Shown in pieces: positions 36,298 through 46,663 of a stretch of DNA of 62,669 bases. The DNA lies in NCBI GenBank assembly GCA_017302255.1, contig JAFLDV010000026.1, forward strand, positions 1 through 62,669. Direction: 5' to 3'. A program made the position numbers and the translations under genes. Below the pieces are notes generated by a model. That model worked only from the letters and a program-made list of their open reading frames with translations, was not told where the DNA came from and did no database searches. The stretch's first letter is position 1, and each line of letters opens with the position of its first letter. The DNA is from Gammaproteobacteria bacterium (GTDB lineage Bacteria; Pseudomonadota; Gammaproteobacteria; Enterobacterales; Alteromonadaceae).

Positions 36298-36483
36298 TTA
36301 TAATTTAGCTCGCCCCATCAAAGTGCAGCATAAAGATAGCAAGTTTATCCTGCTTGTCAGCCACTTTATGCTGTTTTTATCACAGTGGAAATAAATCTCG
36401 CGCTAGAATATGGAATCGCCGATTGATTTGCTCGATAAATCAGCACGCAATAGGATGTTAGCGCTAATTGCGCTAAGGTTTAT

Positions 36484-39441
36484 ATGACGTTTCTTGGGAG
36501 AATTAGCGCATTGATTAGAATGTTCCAGCTGTGCTGTCTGCTGCTTTGTGCTTTTGCTGAGTTTGCCGTGGCGGCCAATGTGCCACTCCAGGACTTTTAT
36601 CGAGAGGTTTGGACAACGCGGGATGGGCTATCTCACAACACGGTAAATAGTATTCAACAAGCTGATGATGGTTATTTATGGTTCGCTGGCTGGGAAGGTG
36701 CCGCTCGTTTTGATGGTCGCCAGTTTGACTTGTTCCATAGAAACCAACTTAATCAATTGGCCGATTCTGGCATTTTGGTATTGGCTAAACGCGCCAATGG
36801 TGCTTTGCTGCTCGGAGGTTCGCGCGGTGGTTTAGTGCAGTTGCAAAATGACACCGCGAGGCAACTGCCCGCCGTCAATAGCCAAGTAAATGATATTTTG
36901 GAAGATCAATTTGGCCAACTCTGGGTGACCACGGAAGGGAGTGGTTTATTTCGGTTGAATGCGGAAGGGCAAATTGCCCAATTTTCGGTGGAGAGCCAGC
37001 TACGCACCAATATTGCGCATCAAATGACTCAGACTGAAGATGGCAAAATCTGGCTGGCAACGGCCAATGGTCTATTTTGGTACGATCCTGCACTAGCTAC
37101 CCCTCGATTTAATGCCGTCAGCTTTTTTGCAGGGATGAACGTCTACGCCATAGCTGGACGCAAAAGTAGTGAGTTACTGGTAGGCACTGATCAAGGTGCT
37201 TTTATTAATAAAAAGCAACAATTTCAGCTGTTGCATCCGGATTTAAGCAAGCTAAGCATTTCCAAGTTTCTGTTGGATAAAGATGGCTCCATTTGGGTGG
37301 GGACTTTTGATAAGGGCCTTTTTCGTTTAGGTGATTTCGGTCTGGAAAATTTAAATGTCAGCAAAGGGTTACCTAATAACCGCATTCTTAGTTTATTCCA
37401 AGACCGTGAACAAAGCATTTGGGTTGGTACCAACGGCGGTTTATTTCGGCTCCGTAGCACGCCATTTCGGACATTAACCACCAGCAATGGTCTTGCAGAT
37501 GACTATGTCCGCGCGGTTTTTCAGCACGAGGACGGTAGTGTTTGGATTGGTAGTAGTTCAGGTATTGATCGTTACGTAGACGGCGTGGTAGCGCCAATTC
37601 AATTAAAAACGCCGATCAAAATAAATTCTTTCCGATCCATTGCCCAAGCCGCAGATGGTGATGTTTGGGTGGGAACCTATGCCGATGGTGTGATTTTGCT
37701 CCATGAACAACAAGAGCTAATGCGCCTGAACCGTCAAACTGGCCTGGGTTCGGATATGGTGTTAGCCATTCATCAAACTCCTGCAGGTCAGGTCTTTTTT
37801 GGTACTTCTGCTGGTTTAAGTGTACTAACCGATGGACAAATACGTAATTACCATATCAAAGACGGGCTTCCGGGTGAGTTTGTCAGTGCAATCCGAGCAG
37901 ATTTACAGGGACGGTTATGGATCGGAACTGGCCATGGCGCGGTGATTTGGCAAGATAACACCATGCAAACCATAGATTTGTCGCCATTGGATGGGCCCCA
38001 ACAAGTCTTCGATTTTTTCTTAGATGACAGCAATCAACAAAGTTGGATGGCAACGGACCGTGGGATAGTTCGGTATGATTGGCGTACCAAAAGTTTACAG
38101 CTACTTGGCCCGGCTCAGGGGTTGCCAGTAGAAAAAATCTTTAGCATTCAGTCGGAAGATGGAAATTATTTTTGGATCAGCAGTAACCACGGTATTACTC
38201 GAATTCTGCGCACTGAGATTGATAAAGTTCTCGCAGGGAATCAACCAAGGCTAACCCGCTTCGAGCACTTTGGCGCACGTGAAGGCATGCAAGATGCGCA
38301 ATGTAACGGTGGCTCGATGCCATCTGCTATTCGCAAGAGCGACGGCAGTTTTTGGTTTGCAACGGCTAAGGGGGTAGCGCGCATCCATCCTGATGATTTA
38401 ACAACAAATCATCAAGATACTCCACCTGCTGTTATTCAAAAAGTAACTGTTGATGGTCAGACTGTGGCGCTGACGCCTCAGCAATTTCCTGCCCATACTC
38501 GGCGTTTAAATTTTGACTATGCAGGGCTTAGTTACTTAATGCCGACCCGCTTACAATATCGCACCAAACTAGAAGGCTTTGATCCGGATTGGGTCGACCG
38601 AGGCACGCTCTTTAGCGCTGAATATACTAATTTACCGGCGGGTGATTACCAATTTATGGTGAGTGCAAGTTACCCAGACGGAGCCTGGTCCATCCAACCA
38701 GCGGTGTTTAGCTTTAGCATAGAGCAGCCATTTTGGCGGCGTTTTGAACTATTGCTTGGTGCAGTGGTGCTAGTTGTGCTTTTGATGACAGTGCTTTACC
38801 AATGGCGGGTTCGACATTTACACAAAAATACCCAGCAACTGCAGCAACAAGTTGTGGTGAAAGACAGTGCCTTGGCAATGCAAGAAGTTCAGCTTGCGAA
38901 GCTTGAGCAAAGCCACCATTTATTAGAACAACAGATAAAAATGCAATCCGACACTTTGCTAAAAGTGGATGATTTGACGGCTTTACCCACTCACACCGCA
39001 ATGATCGAACATCTTACTTTGGAATCAATTCAAGCTAAAACCTTGCAACAAGTGTTGAGTCTGATTTTGCTGGATATCGACGATTTCGCGATTGTGAATG
39101 CACGATGGAATAAGCGGGTGGGTGATCAGGTCATCATCCGTGTCGCAGACGCATTACGATTATTTTTGCGTGATATGGATTTTCTTGCCCGGATCGGTCC
39201 ACAAAAGTTTGCGATTTTGCTGCCAGATACCACACTTGAGCCTGCCCTAGAATTAGCGGAACAACTTCGGCTGATCGTCGCGCGAATTCATTGTGAGGAT
39301 GTGGCGGAGGGATTGACGCTTAGCGCTAGTCTCGGCGTAGCAAGCCAGCTGGGTTGTGGCAAAGCTGAACCCTTGTTTTTGCAGGCAGAAGCGATGCTTT
39401 CGCAAGCAAAAGCGCTTGGTCGCAACCAAGTTTGTCCTTAA
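36484..39441 (+). CDS. Periplasmic beta-propeller sensor with Y_Y_Y and degenerate GGDEF domain
   Basis: A 985-residue membrane sensor. After the signal peptide (about residues 1-30) come two seven-bladed propellers built of Reg_prop repeats such as DGYLWFAGWEGAARFDG, DGSIWVGTFDKGLFRL and QSIWVGTNGGLFRL, then a Y_Y_Y domain near 680-745 (YRTKLEGFDPDWVDRG), a membrane helix near 750-775, a coiled coil, and a C-terminal GGDEF domain from about 825. The domain has DDLTALPT and LLDIDDFAIVN but the catalytic motif reads I-G-P-Q-K-F, so cyclase activity is unlikely and it may act as a receptor or dimeriser. The ligand is unknown; in hybrid systems such propellers often sense polysaccharides. It is divergent from glnA. 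Confidence 0.88.
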   Translation: MTFLGRISALIRMFQLCCLLLCAFAEFAVAANVPLQDFYREVWTTRDGLSHNTVNSIQQADDGYLWFAGWEGAARFDGRQFDLFHRNQLNQLADSGILVLAKRANGALLLGGSRGGLVQLQNDTARQLPAVNSQVNDILEDQFGQLWVTTEGSGLFRLNAEGQIAQFSVESQLRTNIAHQMTQTEDGKIWLATANGLFWYDPALATPRFNAVSFFAGMNVYAIAGRKSSELLVGTDQGAFINKKQQFQLLHPDLSKLSISKFLLDKDGSIWVGTFDKGLFRLGDFGLENLNVSKGLPNNRILSLFQDREQSIWVGTNGGLFRLRSTPFRTLTTSNGLADDYVRAVFQHEDGSVWIGSSSGIDRYVDGVVAPIQLKTPIKINSFRSIAQAADGDVWVGTYADGVILLHEQQELMRLNRQTGLGSDMVLAIHQTPAGQVFFGTSAGLSVLTDGQIRNYHIKDGLPGEFVSAIRADLQGRLWIGTGHGAVIWQDNTMQTIDLSPLDGPQQVFDFFLDDSNQQSWMATDRGIVRYDWRTKSLQLLGPAQGLPVEKIFSIQSEDGNYFWISSNHGITRILRTEIDKVLAGNQPRLTRFEHFGAREGMQDAQCNGGSMPSAIRKSDGSFWFATAKGVARIHPDDLTTNHQDTPPAVIQKVTVDGQTVALTPQQFPAHTRRLNFDYAGLSYLMPTRLQYRTKLEGFDPDWVDRGTLFSAEYTNLPAGDYQFMVSASYPDGAWSIQPAVFSFSIEQPFWRRFELLLGAVVLVVLLMTVLYQWRVRHLHKNTQQLQQQVVVKDSALAMQEVQLAKLEQSHHLLEQQIKMQSDTLLKVDDLTALPTHTAMIEHLTLESIQAKTLQQVLSLILLDIDDFAIVNARWNKRVGDQVIIRVADALRLFLRDMDFLARIGPQKFAILLPDTTLEPALELAEQLRLIVARIHCEDVAEGLTLSASLGVASQLGCGKAEPLFLQAEAMLSQAKALGRNQVCP

Positions 39442-39611
39442 ATATTCATAATTTTATGTGAGTGTTGACCACGGTCTGAAAAATAAACAATCAGATTAAT
39501 TTCCCAAGCACCGGTAAAGCAGGTAAAATACGCGCACCATTTTTCGGGTACCCGCTGTACGTTAAAGTCAGCGAGTAAACATTTACACTACACTAAGCGA
39601 GCACCAAATAA

Positions 39612-41432
39612 ATGTCTTATGATATCAGCAAGTTGCGTAATATCGCCATTATCGCGCACGTTGACCACGGTAAAACTACACTTGTTGACAAATTACTGCA
39701 ACAGTCTGGCACTTTCGACGCACGCGCAAAGTTGCAAGAGCGGATGATGGATTCAAACGCGCAAGAGTCTGAGCGCGGTATTACCATCCTTGCTAAAAAC
39801 ACCTCAGTACGCTGGAATGGCTATCAAATCAACATCCTGGACACACCAGGCCACGCCGATTTTGGTGGTGAAGTTGAGCGCGTATTGTCTATGGCTGACT
39901 CAGTATTATTGTTAGTTGATGCGGTTGAAGGCCCAATGCCACAAACGCGTTTCGTGACACAAAAAGCATTCGCACACGGTTTAAAGCCAATTGTTGTTGT
40001 GAACAAAATTGACCGTCCAGGCGCACGTCCAGATTGGGTTATCGATCAAGTTTTCGATCTGTTTGACAACTTAGGCGCTACTGACGAGCAATTAGATTTC
40101 CCAATCGTTTACGCATCAGCAATCAACGGCTGGGCGACTCTTGATTACAACGAGCCAAAAACTGATATCAACGACCTGTTCGCTGCTATCGTTGAACACG
40201 TTGCACCACCAAAAGTTGAACTGGATGGCGACACTCAAATCCAAGTTTCTCAATTAGATTACTCTAGCTACCTTGGCATCATCGGTATCGGCCGTATTAA
40301 ACGCGGTACGTTAAAAGTGAACCAACAAGTCACTGTATTAGGTGCTGACGGTTCAAAACGTAACGGTAAAGTAGGTCAAGTATTTACCTATTTAGGCTTA
40401 GAGCGTATTGATACCCAAGAAGCTAACGCTGGTGACATCATTGCATTTACAGGCTTAGGCGAGCTGAAAATCTCTGACACTATTTGTGCACCAAACAACC
40501 TTGAAGCGCTGCCGCCATTACAAGTTGATGAGCCGACAGTGACCATGACTTTCCAAGTAAATACTTCGCCATTCGCGGGTAAAGAAGGTAAGTTCGTGAC
40601 TTCACGTCAAATTTTAGAGCGTTTAACTCACGAGTTAAAACACAACGTGGCATTGCGCGTTGAAGAAACTGAAGACGGTGACAAATTCAAAGTCTCTGGT
40701 CGCGGTGAATTACACTTAGGTGTTTTAATCGAAAACATGCGTCGCGAAGGTTTCGAATTGGCAGTTTCTCGTCCAGAAGTAATCATGAAAGTGGTTGATG
40801 GTCAGAAAATGGAACCAATCGAGAACGTTACCATTGACGTGGAAGAGCAACACCAAGGCTCTATCATGGAAAAAATGGGTGAGCGTAAAGCTGAAATGAC
40901 CAACATGCAGCCAGATGGTAAAGGCCGTATCCGTATGGATTTCCAAATGCCAAGCCGTGGTTTAATTGGTTTCCGTACTGAGTTCATGACGCTGACTTCA
41001 GGTACAGGTTTAATGTACAACAGCTTCGATCATTACGGTCCATTCAAAGGCGGTTCAATCGGCCTGCGTATGAACGGCGTATTGATTTCTAACGCAATGG
41101 GTAAAGCCGCTGGTTATGCGATTTTCTCTCTGCAAGAACGTGGTCGTATGTTCATCGGTCACGCAGAAGAAGTATATGAAGGTCAAATCATCGGTATTCA
41201 CAGCCGTAGCAACGACTTAACTGTAAACTGCTTAAAAGGCAAACAGTTAACTAACGTCCGTGCTTCTGGTACTGATGAAGCGATTAACTTAGTGCCGCCA
41301 ATCCGTTACACACTGGAACAAGCACTTGAGTTTATCGATGACGACGAATTGGTTGAAGTAACACCTCAGTCAATCCGTATTCGTAAACGTCACCTGACAG
41401 AAAACGATCGTAAACGCGCAAGCCGCGGTTAA
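39612..41432 (+). CDS. typA: Ribosome-binding GTPase TypA/BipA
   Basis: A translational GTPase of the EF-G family needed for ribosome assembly and growth at low temperature. The 606 residues hold the P-loop [15 protein letters not shown], switch [34 protein letters not shown], then domains II, III and V and the TypA-specific C-terminus with [21 protein letters not shown]. Codon bias is strong. It is near glnA, as in Escherichia, though separated by the propeller gene. A terminator follows. Confidence 0.97.
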   Translation: MSYDISKLRNIAIIAHVDHGKTTLVDKLLQQSGTFDARAKLQERMMDSNAQESERGITILAKNTSVRWNGYQINILDTPGHADFGGEVERVLSMADSVLLLVDAVEGPMPQTRFVTQKAFAHGLKPIVVVNKIDRPGARPDWVIDQVFDLFDNLGATDEQLDFPIVYASAINGWATLDYNEPKTDINDLFAAIVEHVAPPKVELDGDTQIQVSQLDYSSYLGIIGIGRIKRGTLKVNQQVTVLGADGSKRNGKVGQVFTYLGLERIDTQEANAGDIIAFTGLGELKISDTICAPNNLEALPPLQVDEPTVTMTFQVNTSPFAGKEGKFVTSRQILERLTHELKHNVALRVEETEDGDKFKVSGRGELHLGVLIENMRREGFELAVSRPEVIMKVVDGQKMEPIENVTIDVEEQHQGSIMEKMGERKAEMTNMQPDGKGRIRMDFQMPSRGLIGFRTEFMTLTSGTGLMYNSFDHYGPFKGGSIGLRMNGVLISNAMGKAAGYAIFSLQERGRMFIGHAEEVYEGQIIGIHSRSNDLTVNCLKGKQLTNVRASGTDEAINLVPPIRYTLEQALEFIDDDELVEVTPQSIRIRKRHLTENDRKRASRG

Positions 41433-41449
41433 TAACCCGCGATTTGTCG

Positions 41450-41477
41450 AAAAGGCCAGCAGTGATGCTGGCCTTTT
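41450..41477 (+). terminator. Intrinsic terminator after typA
   Basis: AAAAGGCCAGC pairs with GCTGGCCTTTT around AGTGAT, ending in four T. It lies 18 bases after the typA stop. Confidence 0.9.
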
Positions 41478-41518
41478 GCATTTGAAAATGGCAGATTGAG
41501 CGCAGTCCTCGCAGTAGG

Positions 41519-41561
41519 TCGACTTCGGACCTTCACCACAACAGGTGCAACTTGAAGTCGA
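41519..41561 (+). promoter_or_regulatory. Leader hairpin before the REC-TPR gene
   Basis: TCGACTTC (41519-41526) pairs perfectly with GAAGTCGA (41554-41561), and inside it CACC can pair with GGTG. The structure ends seven bases before the AGGAG of the next gene, so it may affect translation. No T run follows, so it is not a terminator. Confidence 0.4.
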
Positions 41562-41581
41562 TATGACAGGAGAGTCTCGCT

Positions 41582-43204
41582 TTGACCTCACGGCGCGCGT
41601 TTTATAAAAAGAAAACTGTGTTAGTGGTCGATGACTCGGACCAAATCCGTAGTTATTTGAAAAGCATGTTGATCTTAATCGGTTTTGACGACGTGGTCCT
41701 TGCGCGTGATGCTGAGATGGCCATGACATTATGCCGTCGTCACTCTTTTGATTTTGTGCTTAGCGATTTTCATTTGGGCCGCGGCCGTGATGGCTATCAG
41801 CTATTCGAAGTGCTGCGCTCAGAGCGTCTACTTAAAGCCAATTGTTGTTTTCTAGTGGTAAGCGCTGAACGCCAGCGCGCTTCCGTCTACGGCATGATCG
41901 AGTTTCAACCCGATGATTATTTGCTTAAGCCGTTTAGTTATGCTGAGCTGGAGCGACGGATCGGGCGATCGTTTCATTTGCGGCAAGCACTCCTCAGCGT
42001 CTACCAAGCAATCTTTAACAATAATTATGCCGAGGCCGTAGTAGCCTGCGATGAAGTTATTGCGCATAAAAGCAAGTACGCTTTACATGCCAGTCGACTG
42101 AAAGCGGAGTTATTAATCAAACTCGAGCGCCCATCTGAAGCGCAAGCGATTTATCAGTGGGCATTATCAATCCGAGAATTTCCATGGGCGCAATTGGGAC
42201 TTGCCATCGCGCTGGGTTATCAAGGCCAACATGACGCAGCTGAAGCCATGTTGCATGAACTAACCGCTCGTGCCGAGACTAAAGTTGAAGCACTGGATTG
42301 GCTGACACGGCTATACATTAGCCAGCAAAAGCCGACCGAAGCTCTAACGGCGGTGGAGCAGGTCGCCAAAGTGTCGCCGCGCAATTATCTCCGCCAACAT
42401 GTTCTGGCAACCCTTGCGGTTATCGATAATCAAAAAGACTTAGCGGTGCAGGTTTATTACAAATTGCTCGCCGCCGCCAAGTATTCGATGTATGACACCC
42501 CAGATAATATGCTGAATTATGCTAGGGCTCTCGTAGAACAAGCGCAAACCTTGCCAGAATCGGAAAAAGCCCAGCAAATCAGTAAGGTAGAATCTTTCAT
42601 TCATGGGATTAAAAAACGGTTCCACCCTTCGAGTTATGAGCACGATCGAGCTGTGGTGGAAGCGAGACTTTTATTGCTACAGGGCAAAAAAGCCAAAGCC
42701 TTGCAACTGTTGCAACAAAGCGAAGAGTTAAGTCACGACAAACCTGTTTCCGCGATGGGCATGTTGGACAGAGCGAGGGCCTATTTTGAAAGTGGCAATC
42801 TGGCTATGTGCGACCATTACATCACTGCACTTTCGACCGTTACCCAAGATGACAATCTATATTGCAGTGCTTTGCAGCTGATGATGCAGCACGAGCAGAA
42901 GAAGTATCAACAATTGCGCGAGCAACTGATGCAACAAAATGCTGAAGGTATGCAGGCGTTTGGTGGTGGCGATTATGCGATGGCAATCGATTATTTCCAT
43001 AGCGCGCTGCTGAGCATGCCGGCCAATGGTAACGTTGCCTTAAACTTACTGCAGGCAATTGCCATGAGTGCAAAACTAAAACCAGAATGGCGATCTATGG
43101 CGGAGGATTGTATAGATTTGCTTAATCAGGCTCCACTTTCGTTAGAGCAACAAAAACGATTTAGCCTGCTTCGGCAGCAAATGCAACGACTTACTGGTAA
43201 TTAG
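41582..43204 (+). CDS. Response regulator with TPR-rich output domain
   Basis: A 540-residue protein: a receiver domain (VLVVDDSDQIRSYLKSML, phospho-acceptor Asp in FVLSDFHLGRGRDG, switch Lys in DDYLLKPFSYAEL) followed by about 400 residues of helical TPR-like repeats (for example NNYAEAVVACDEVI, PSEAQAIYQWALSI, QKPTEALTAVEQVAKV). There is no DNA-binding or enzymatic domain, so output is probably by protein contact. TTG is used as start, with AGGAG nine bases before it; no ATG is available in frame. No kinase gene is adjacent. Confidence 0.85.
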   Translation: MTSRRAFYKKKTVLVVDDSDQIRSYLKSMLILIGFDDVVLARDAEMAMTLCRRHSFDFVLSDFHLGRGRDGYQLFEVLRSERLLKANCCFLVVSAERQRASVYGMIEFQPDDYLLKPFSYAELERRIGRSFHLRQALLSVYQAIFNNNYAEAVVACDEVIAHKSKYALHASRLKAELLIKLERPSEAQAIYQWALSIREFPWAQLGLAIALGYQGQHDAAEAMLHELTARAETKVEALDWLTRLYISQQKPTEALTAVEQVAKVSPRNYLRQHVLATLAVIDNQKDLAVQVYYKLLAAAKYSMYDTPDNMLNYARALVEQAQTLPESEKAQQISKVESFIHGIKKRFHPSSYEHDRAVVEARLLLLQGKKAKALQLLQQSEELSHDKPVSAMGMLDRARAYFESGNLAMCDHYITALSTVTQDDNLYCSALQLMMQHEQKKYQQLREQLMQQNAEGMQAFGGGDYAMAIDYFHSALLSMPANGNVALNLLQAIAMSAKLKPEWRSMAEDCIDLLNQAPLSLEQQKRFSLLRQQMQRLTGN

Positions 43205-43250
43205 TGCCTGCTTTGATTACACTGCGGCGGTCAAAAATGAGGGCCAAAGC

Positions 43251-44270
43251 ATGCAATTCCGCTTGTTTACTTTCGTAGTCTGTTTCACAGGGTTGGTCGC
43301 GTGCGCGCCACAAGATCCTATTCAAAAATTCTCTGGACCAGCGCAAGGCTCAACCTACAACATTAGTTATTGGTCAGAACAAGCTGTAAATGCTGAAAGC
43401 TTGCAGCAACAAGTAGATGCCGAGCTCAGCCGCATTGACAAAGTCATGTCAAACTATCGCAAAGATTCAGTGATTGAGGCCTTTAATGCGCAAACGACCA
43501 CTGATTCTTTTGAGGTAGGCTCAGAATTAGTTGAATTGGTGCGGATCGCCCGCGAGATTTCTTCGCAAAGCCAGGGTTGTTATGACCTAACGGTGAAACC
43601 GCTGTTTGATTTATGGGGCTTTAAAGCCGATAAGTTTAATCAGCCGACATCTGAACAGATCTCTGAGACTCTGGCACAAGTTGGTATGGCGAAAATCAGC
43701 GAAGAAGGCCCTTCAATGTTGTCAAAAAAACTGCCGACAATGCGGATTGACGTTAGCTCTATCGCGCAAGGTTACACAGTGCGTCGTTTGACAGCAATTT
43801 TGGAACAAGCTGGAGTCCAAAATTATTTGGTTGAAGTTGGCGGCGAACTGCAGGTCCGCGGCAAAAAGCCTGAACAAAAACCATGGAAAGTGGCAATCGA
43901 AAAACCACTGCCGGGTGAACAAACCTTACAAAAAATTATTACAATTCAGCAAGATGAACCTTTGGCTGTGATGACTTCCGGTACTTATCGGCATTACTTT
44001 GATGCCAATGGTAAACGCTTCAGCCATGTGCTTGATGCTCGTTCTGGATCGCCGGTACAGCACCAAACGGTATCCACCACAGTGTTTATTGAGAATCCAA
44101 CCTATGCAGACGCTTGGTCAACAGCGTTTTTATGTTTAGGTAGCCAAGATGGTAAAGCGGTTGCTGACCGCTTGGGTCTAAAAGTGTTGTTTATCGACCA
44201 ACATGGCGATGAATTACAAGAACTCGCTAGCGATGCGCTAAGGCAAACGAAAGCAGTCACTTTGCAATAA
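43251..44270 (+). CDS. apbE: FAD:protein FMN transferase
   Basis: Periplasmic lipoprotein that attaches FMN to threonine residues of redox proteins such as NqrB/C. The 339-residue protein has a lipobox (GLVAC at about residue 18) and the family blocks FSGPAQGSTYNI, SNYRKDSVI, YDLTVKPLFDLWGF, IDVSSIAQGYTVRRL, VEVGGEL and FSHVLDARSG. All flavin and Mg-binding segments are present. Its usual partners nqr or rnf are not in the window. Confidence 0.95.
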   Translation: MQFRLFTFVVCFTGLVACAPQDPIQKFSGPAQGSTYNISYWSEQAVNAESLQQQVDAELSRIDKVMSNYRKDSVIEAFNAQTTTDSFEVGSELVELVRIAREISSQSQGCYDLTVKPLFDLWGFKADKFNQPTSEQISETLAQVGMAKISEEGPSMLSKKLPTMRIDVSSIAQGYTVRRLTAILEQAGVQNYLVEVGGELQVRGKKPEQKPWKVAIEKPLPGEQTLQKIITIQQDEPLAVMTSGTYRHYFDANGKRFSHVLDARSGSPVQHQTVSTTVFIENPTYADAWSTAFLCLGSQDGKAVADRLGLKVLFIDQHGDELQELASDALRQTKAVTLQ

Positions 44271-44338
44271 GTGACTGACTTTTGTCAGTTTCGGAAAATA
44301 TGCTAGGCTGGCGTTTTTGTCGCTAGTGCTGAGATTTT

Positions 44339-45226
44339 ATGTTGCACCCATACATACAACAGGGATTTGCCCATATTCGGAATATGGCAAGGTTCATTCG
44401 CCTTTATATTTTGCGCTGCCAACACGACCAAGTAGGAATGATTGGTGGTTATCTTGCTTATATTTCATTGTTGTCATTGGTGCCGCTGGTCGCTGTGGCC
44501 TTTTCAGTACTGAATGCCTTTCCAATGTTTTCGGGGTTTCGCACCCAGATCGAATCCTTTGTCTACGCCAACATCGTGCCATCACGGGGTGAAGAGCTGC
44601 AGAGTTATATCAACGGCTTTGTTGGCAACATTGCACAGATGACCACCGTAGGGGTTGGTTTTCTGGTGGTCGTCGCTTTAATGCTTATCCATAACATTGA
44701 TAAAACCTTGAATAAAATCTGGCGAGTACAAAAAAGGCCGCGCTTGATTATCTCCTTGTCGATCTATTGGATGATTTTAACACTTGGGCCTATTTTGTTA
44801 GGGAGTTCGATTGCCTTTACTTCTTATCTCGCTTCCTTGACGCACTTGGCTGATAACTACACACCTGGGTTGTCGAGTTTACTACTGACGTTAGCGCCAT
44901 ATTTGTTCTCTTTACTGGCATTTTTCATGCTGTACCAGTTGGTGCCAAACGTCAAAGTGCGCTACAGCCATGCCTTTTGTGGGGCATTGTTCAGTAGTAT
45001 TTTATTTGAAATGCTGAAAAAGGGCTTTGCGCTCTATATTCAGCATTTTCCATCATATCAAGCAATTTATGGCGCGCTTGCGTTAGTGCCAATCCTGTTT
45101 GTTTGGGTCTACCTGTCTTGGCTCGTGGTGTTATTAGGGGCAGAGTTAACTGCATTATTGCAGGAACAAAATGCCAGATTTCGTAAAAGTATCCAGCCGA
45201 TGGAGTCGCCAAATGTACCAAGCTGA
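44339..45226 (+). CDS. yihY: BrkB/YihY family inner-membrane protein (UPF0761)
   Basis: A 295-residue protein with about six membrane segments and the family blocks GGYLAYISLLSLVPLVAVAFS, DKTLNKIWRVQKRP and LSWLVVLLGAELTALLQE. Once called RNase BN by mistake; its role is unknown. As in Escherichia it precedes dtd and yiiD, here with pip inserted. The pip start codon overlaps its 3' end by 14 bases. Confidence 0.92.
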   Translation: MLHPYIQQGFAHIRNMARFIRLYILRCQHDQVGMIGGYLAYISLLSLVPLVAVAFSVLNAFPMFSGFRTQIESFVYANIVPSRGEELQSYINGFVGNIAQMTTVGVGFLVVVALMLIHNIDKTLNKIWRVQKRPRLIISLSIYWMILTLGPILLGSSIAFTSYLASLTHLADNYTPGLSSLLLTLAPYLFSLLAFFMLYQLVPNVKVRYSHAFCGALFSSILFEMLKKGFALYIQHFPSYQAIYGALALVPILFVWVYLSWLVVLLGAELTALLQEQNARFRKSIQPMESPNVPS

Positions 45227-46172
45227 AGCAATCGATTGTTATAAATCGGAGTTTCTGGTTACCGCTGATGGTCATCGGATTTATCTTGAACAAAGCGGGA
45301 ATCCCGATGGCATCCCGGTAGTTATGTGCCACGGCGGTCCTGGTGGCGGTTGTTCGCCGTTTCAGCGGACCCTGTTTGATAGTCAGCGTTATCGAATAGT
45401 ATTATTCGATCAACGCGGTTGCGGTCAATCAACCCCTTTTGCCAGTTTGGAAAACAATACCACCGCGGATTTAATCAAAGACATCGAATTGATCCGCGAG
45501 CATTTAGGTATTACTCGTTGGTTAGTCGCCGGCGGCAGTTGGGGTAGCACCTTGGCTTTGGCTTATGGCGAACAGCATCCGGAGCGTTGTCTAGGCTTTA
45601 TCCTGCGGGGCATTTTTCTAGGTCGCGCCGAAGATATTGATTGGTTGTATCGGCCCGGCGGCGGCGCAAGCCAACTGTTCCCTGATTATTTTGGCGATTT
45701 TATGCAACCAATCTCGGCTTTTAATGGTCTGGATGTACTAGTTGCATATCGTCAGTTGCTGCAAGGTGATGACGCAGCTAAGCAATTGGCCGCAGCACAA
45801 GCTTGGAGCCTTTGGGAGTCGCGAGTCGCAACCTTAATGCCGAATGCCGCAATGCGTGCAGGCGCTGTGGATGCCGAGTACGCGTTGCCTTTGGCTCGAA
45901 TTGAAAATTATTATTTCCTGCATCATTGTTTTTTCGCACCAAACCAGCTTTTAGATCAGCTGCACAAAATCAGCCATTTACCCTGTTGGATCGTACATGG
46001 TCGTTATGATGCTGTATGTAAAATGGAGAATGCTTGGACCTTGGCGCAAGCGTGGCCTGATGCGAAATTGCGGATCATTCATAATGCCGGGCACTCAGCG
46101 AGCGAAGTCGGCATAACCCGGGCATTGTTTGATGCTGCAGCTGAATTTGCAGATTGGTGGCAACGTCAATGA
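45213..46172 (+). CDS. pip: Proline iminopeptidase
   Basis: Releases N-terminal proline from peptides; an alpha/beta hydrolase of family S33. The 319-residue protein has the oxyanion motif [10 protein letters not shown], the [11 protein letters not shown] segment, the nucleophile elbow [10 protein letters not shown], and likely triad Asp and His in GRYDAVCK and AGHSASE. ATG 45213 is preferred, with GGAG eight bases upstream. It is coupled on both sides: it overlaps yihY by 14 bases and dtd by four. Confidence 0.95.
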   Translation: MYQAEAIDCYKSEFLVTADGHRIYLEQSGNPDGIPVVMCHGGPGGGCSPFQRTLFDSQRYRIVLFDQRGCGQSTPFASLENNTTADLIKDIELIREHLGITRWLVAGGSWGSTLALAYGEQHPERCLGFILRGIFLGRAEDIDWLYRPGGGASQLFPDYFGDFMQPISAFNGLDVLVAYRQLLQGDDAAKQLAAAQAWSLWESRVATLMPNAAMRAGAVDAEYALPLARIENYYFLHHCFFAPNQLLDQLHKISHLPCWIVHGRYDAVCKMENAWTLAQAWPDAKLRIIHNAGHSASEVGITRALFDAAAEFADWWQRQ

Positions 46173-46609
46173 TTGCATTAATTCAACGGGTTCGTCGTGC
46201 CAGCGTTACAGTTGCAGATCAAGAAGTTGGCAGTATCGGCGCTGGCATGCTGGTGTTACTCGGTGTTGAAGCGACTGATGGCCCAGTTCAGCTTAGAAAA
46301 CTTGCAGATAAAGTATTGAAATATCGTCTGTTTAGCGACGAACAAGGCAAGATGAATTTAAACCTTGGTCAGGTTAACGGTCAGATGTTGGTGGTGTCGC
46401 AATTTACTTTAGCCGCCGACACGCAGTCTGGTTTACGGCCGAGCTTCACCCCCGCGGCATTGCCACAATTGGCTGAGCCGCTGTATCAGCAATTTGTCGA
46501 GTATTGCCAGAGCCAAGGGGTTGTCGTGGCGACCGGATGTTTTGGCGCTGATATGCAAGTGAGTTTGGTCAATGATGGGCCAGTGACTTTTTGGTTGCAA
46601 TGTCAGTAA
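46169..46609 (+). CDS. dtd: D-aminoacyl-tRNA deacylase
   Basis: Removes D-amino acids from mischarged tRNA. The 146-residue protein has [15 protein letters not shown] at its start, the [18 protein letters not shown] block with the SQxTL motif, and the C-terminal NDGPVTF, the GP-motif with cross-subunit role. The ATG overlaps the pip stop (ATGA). Confidence 0.97.
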   Translation: MIALIQRVRRASVTVADQEVGSIGAGMLVLLGVEATDGPVQLRKLADKVLKYRLFSDEQGKMNLNLGQVNGQMLVVSQFTLAADTQSGLRPSFTPAALPQLAEPLYQQFVEYCQSQGVVVATGCFGADMQVSLVNDGPVTFWLQCQ

Positions 46610-46663
46610 GCTAGCGTTGTTAGAGTAACCAGTTGCAAAGTTGCGCGAGTATGTTTAGTGCGG

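Larger units (their letters stand above)
36113..36483. other. Intergenic control region between glnA and the propeller-GGDEF gene
   Basis: This 371-base stretch holds the glnA sigma-54 promoter and NtrC sites listed separately. On the side of the divergent gene, 36300-36483, I see no clear operator; AAGG lies five bases before its ATG. Confidence 0.6.
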
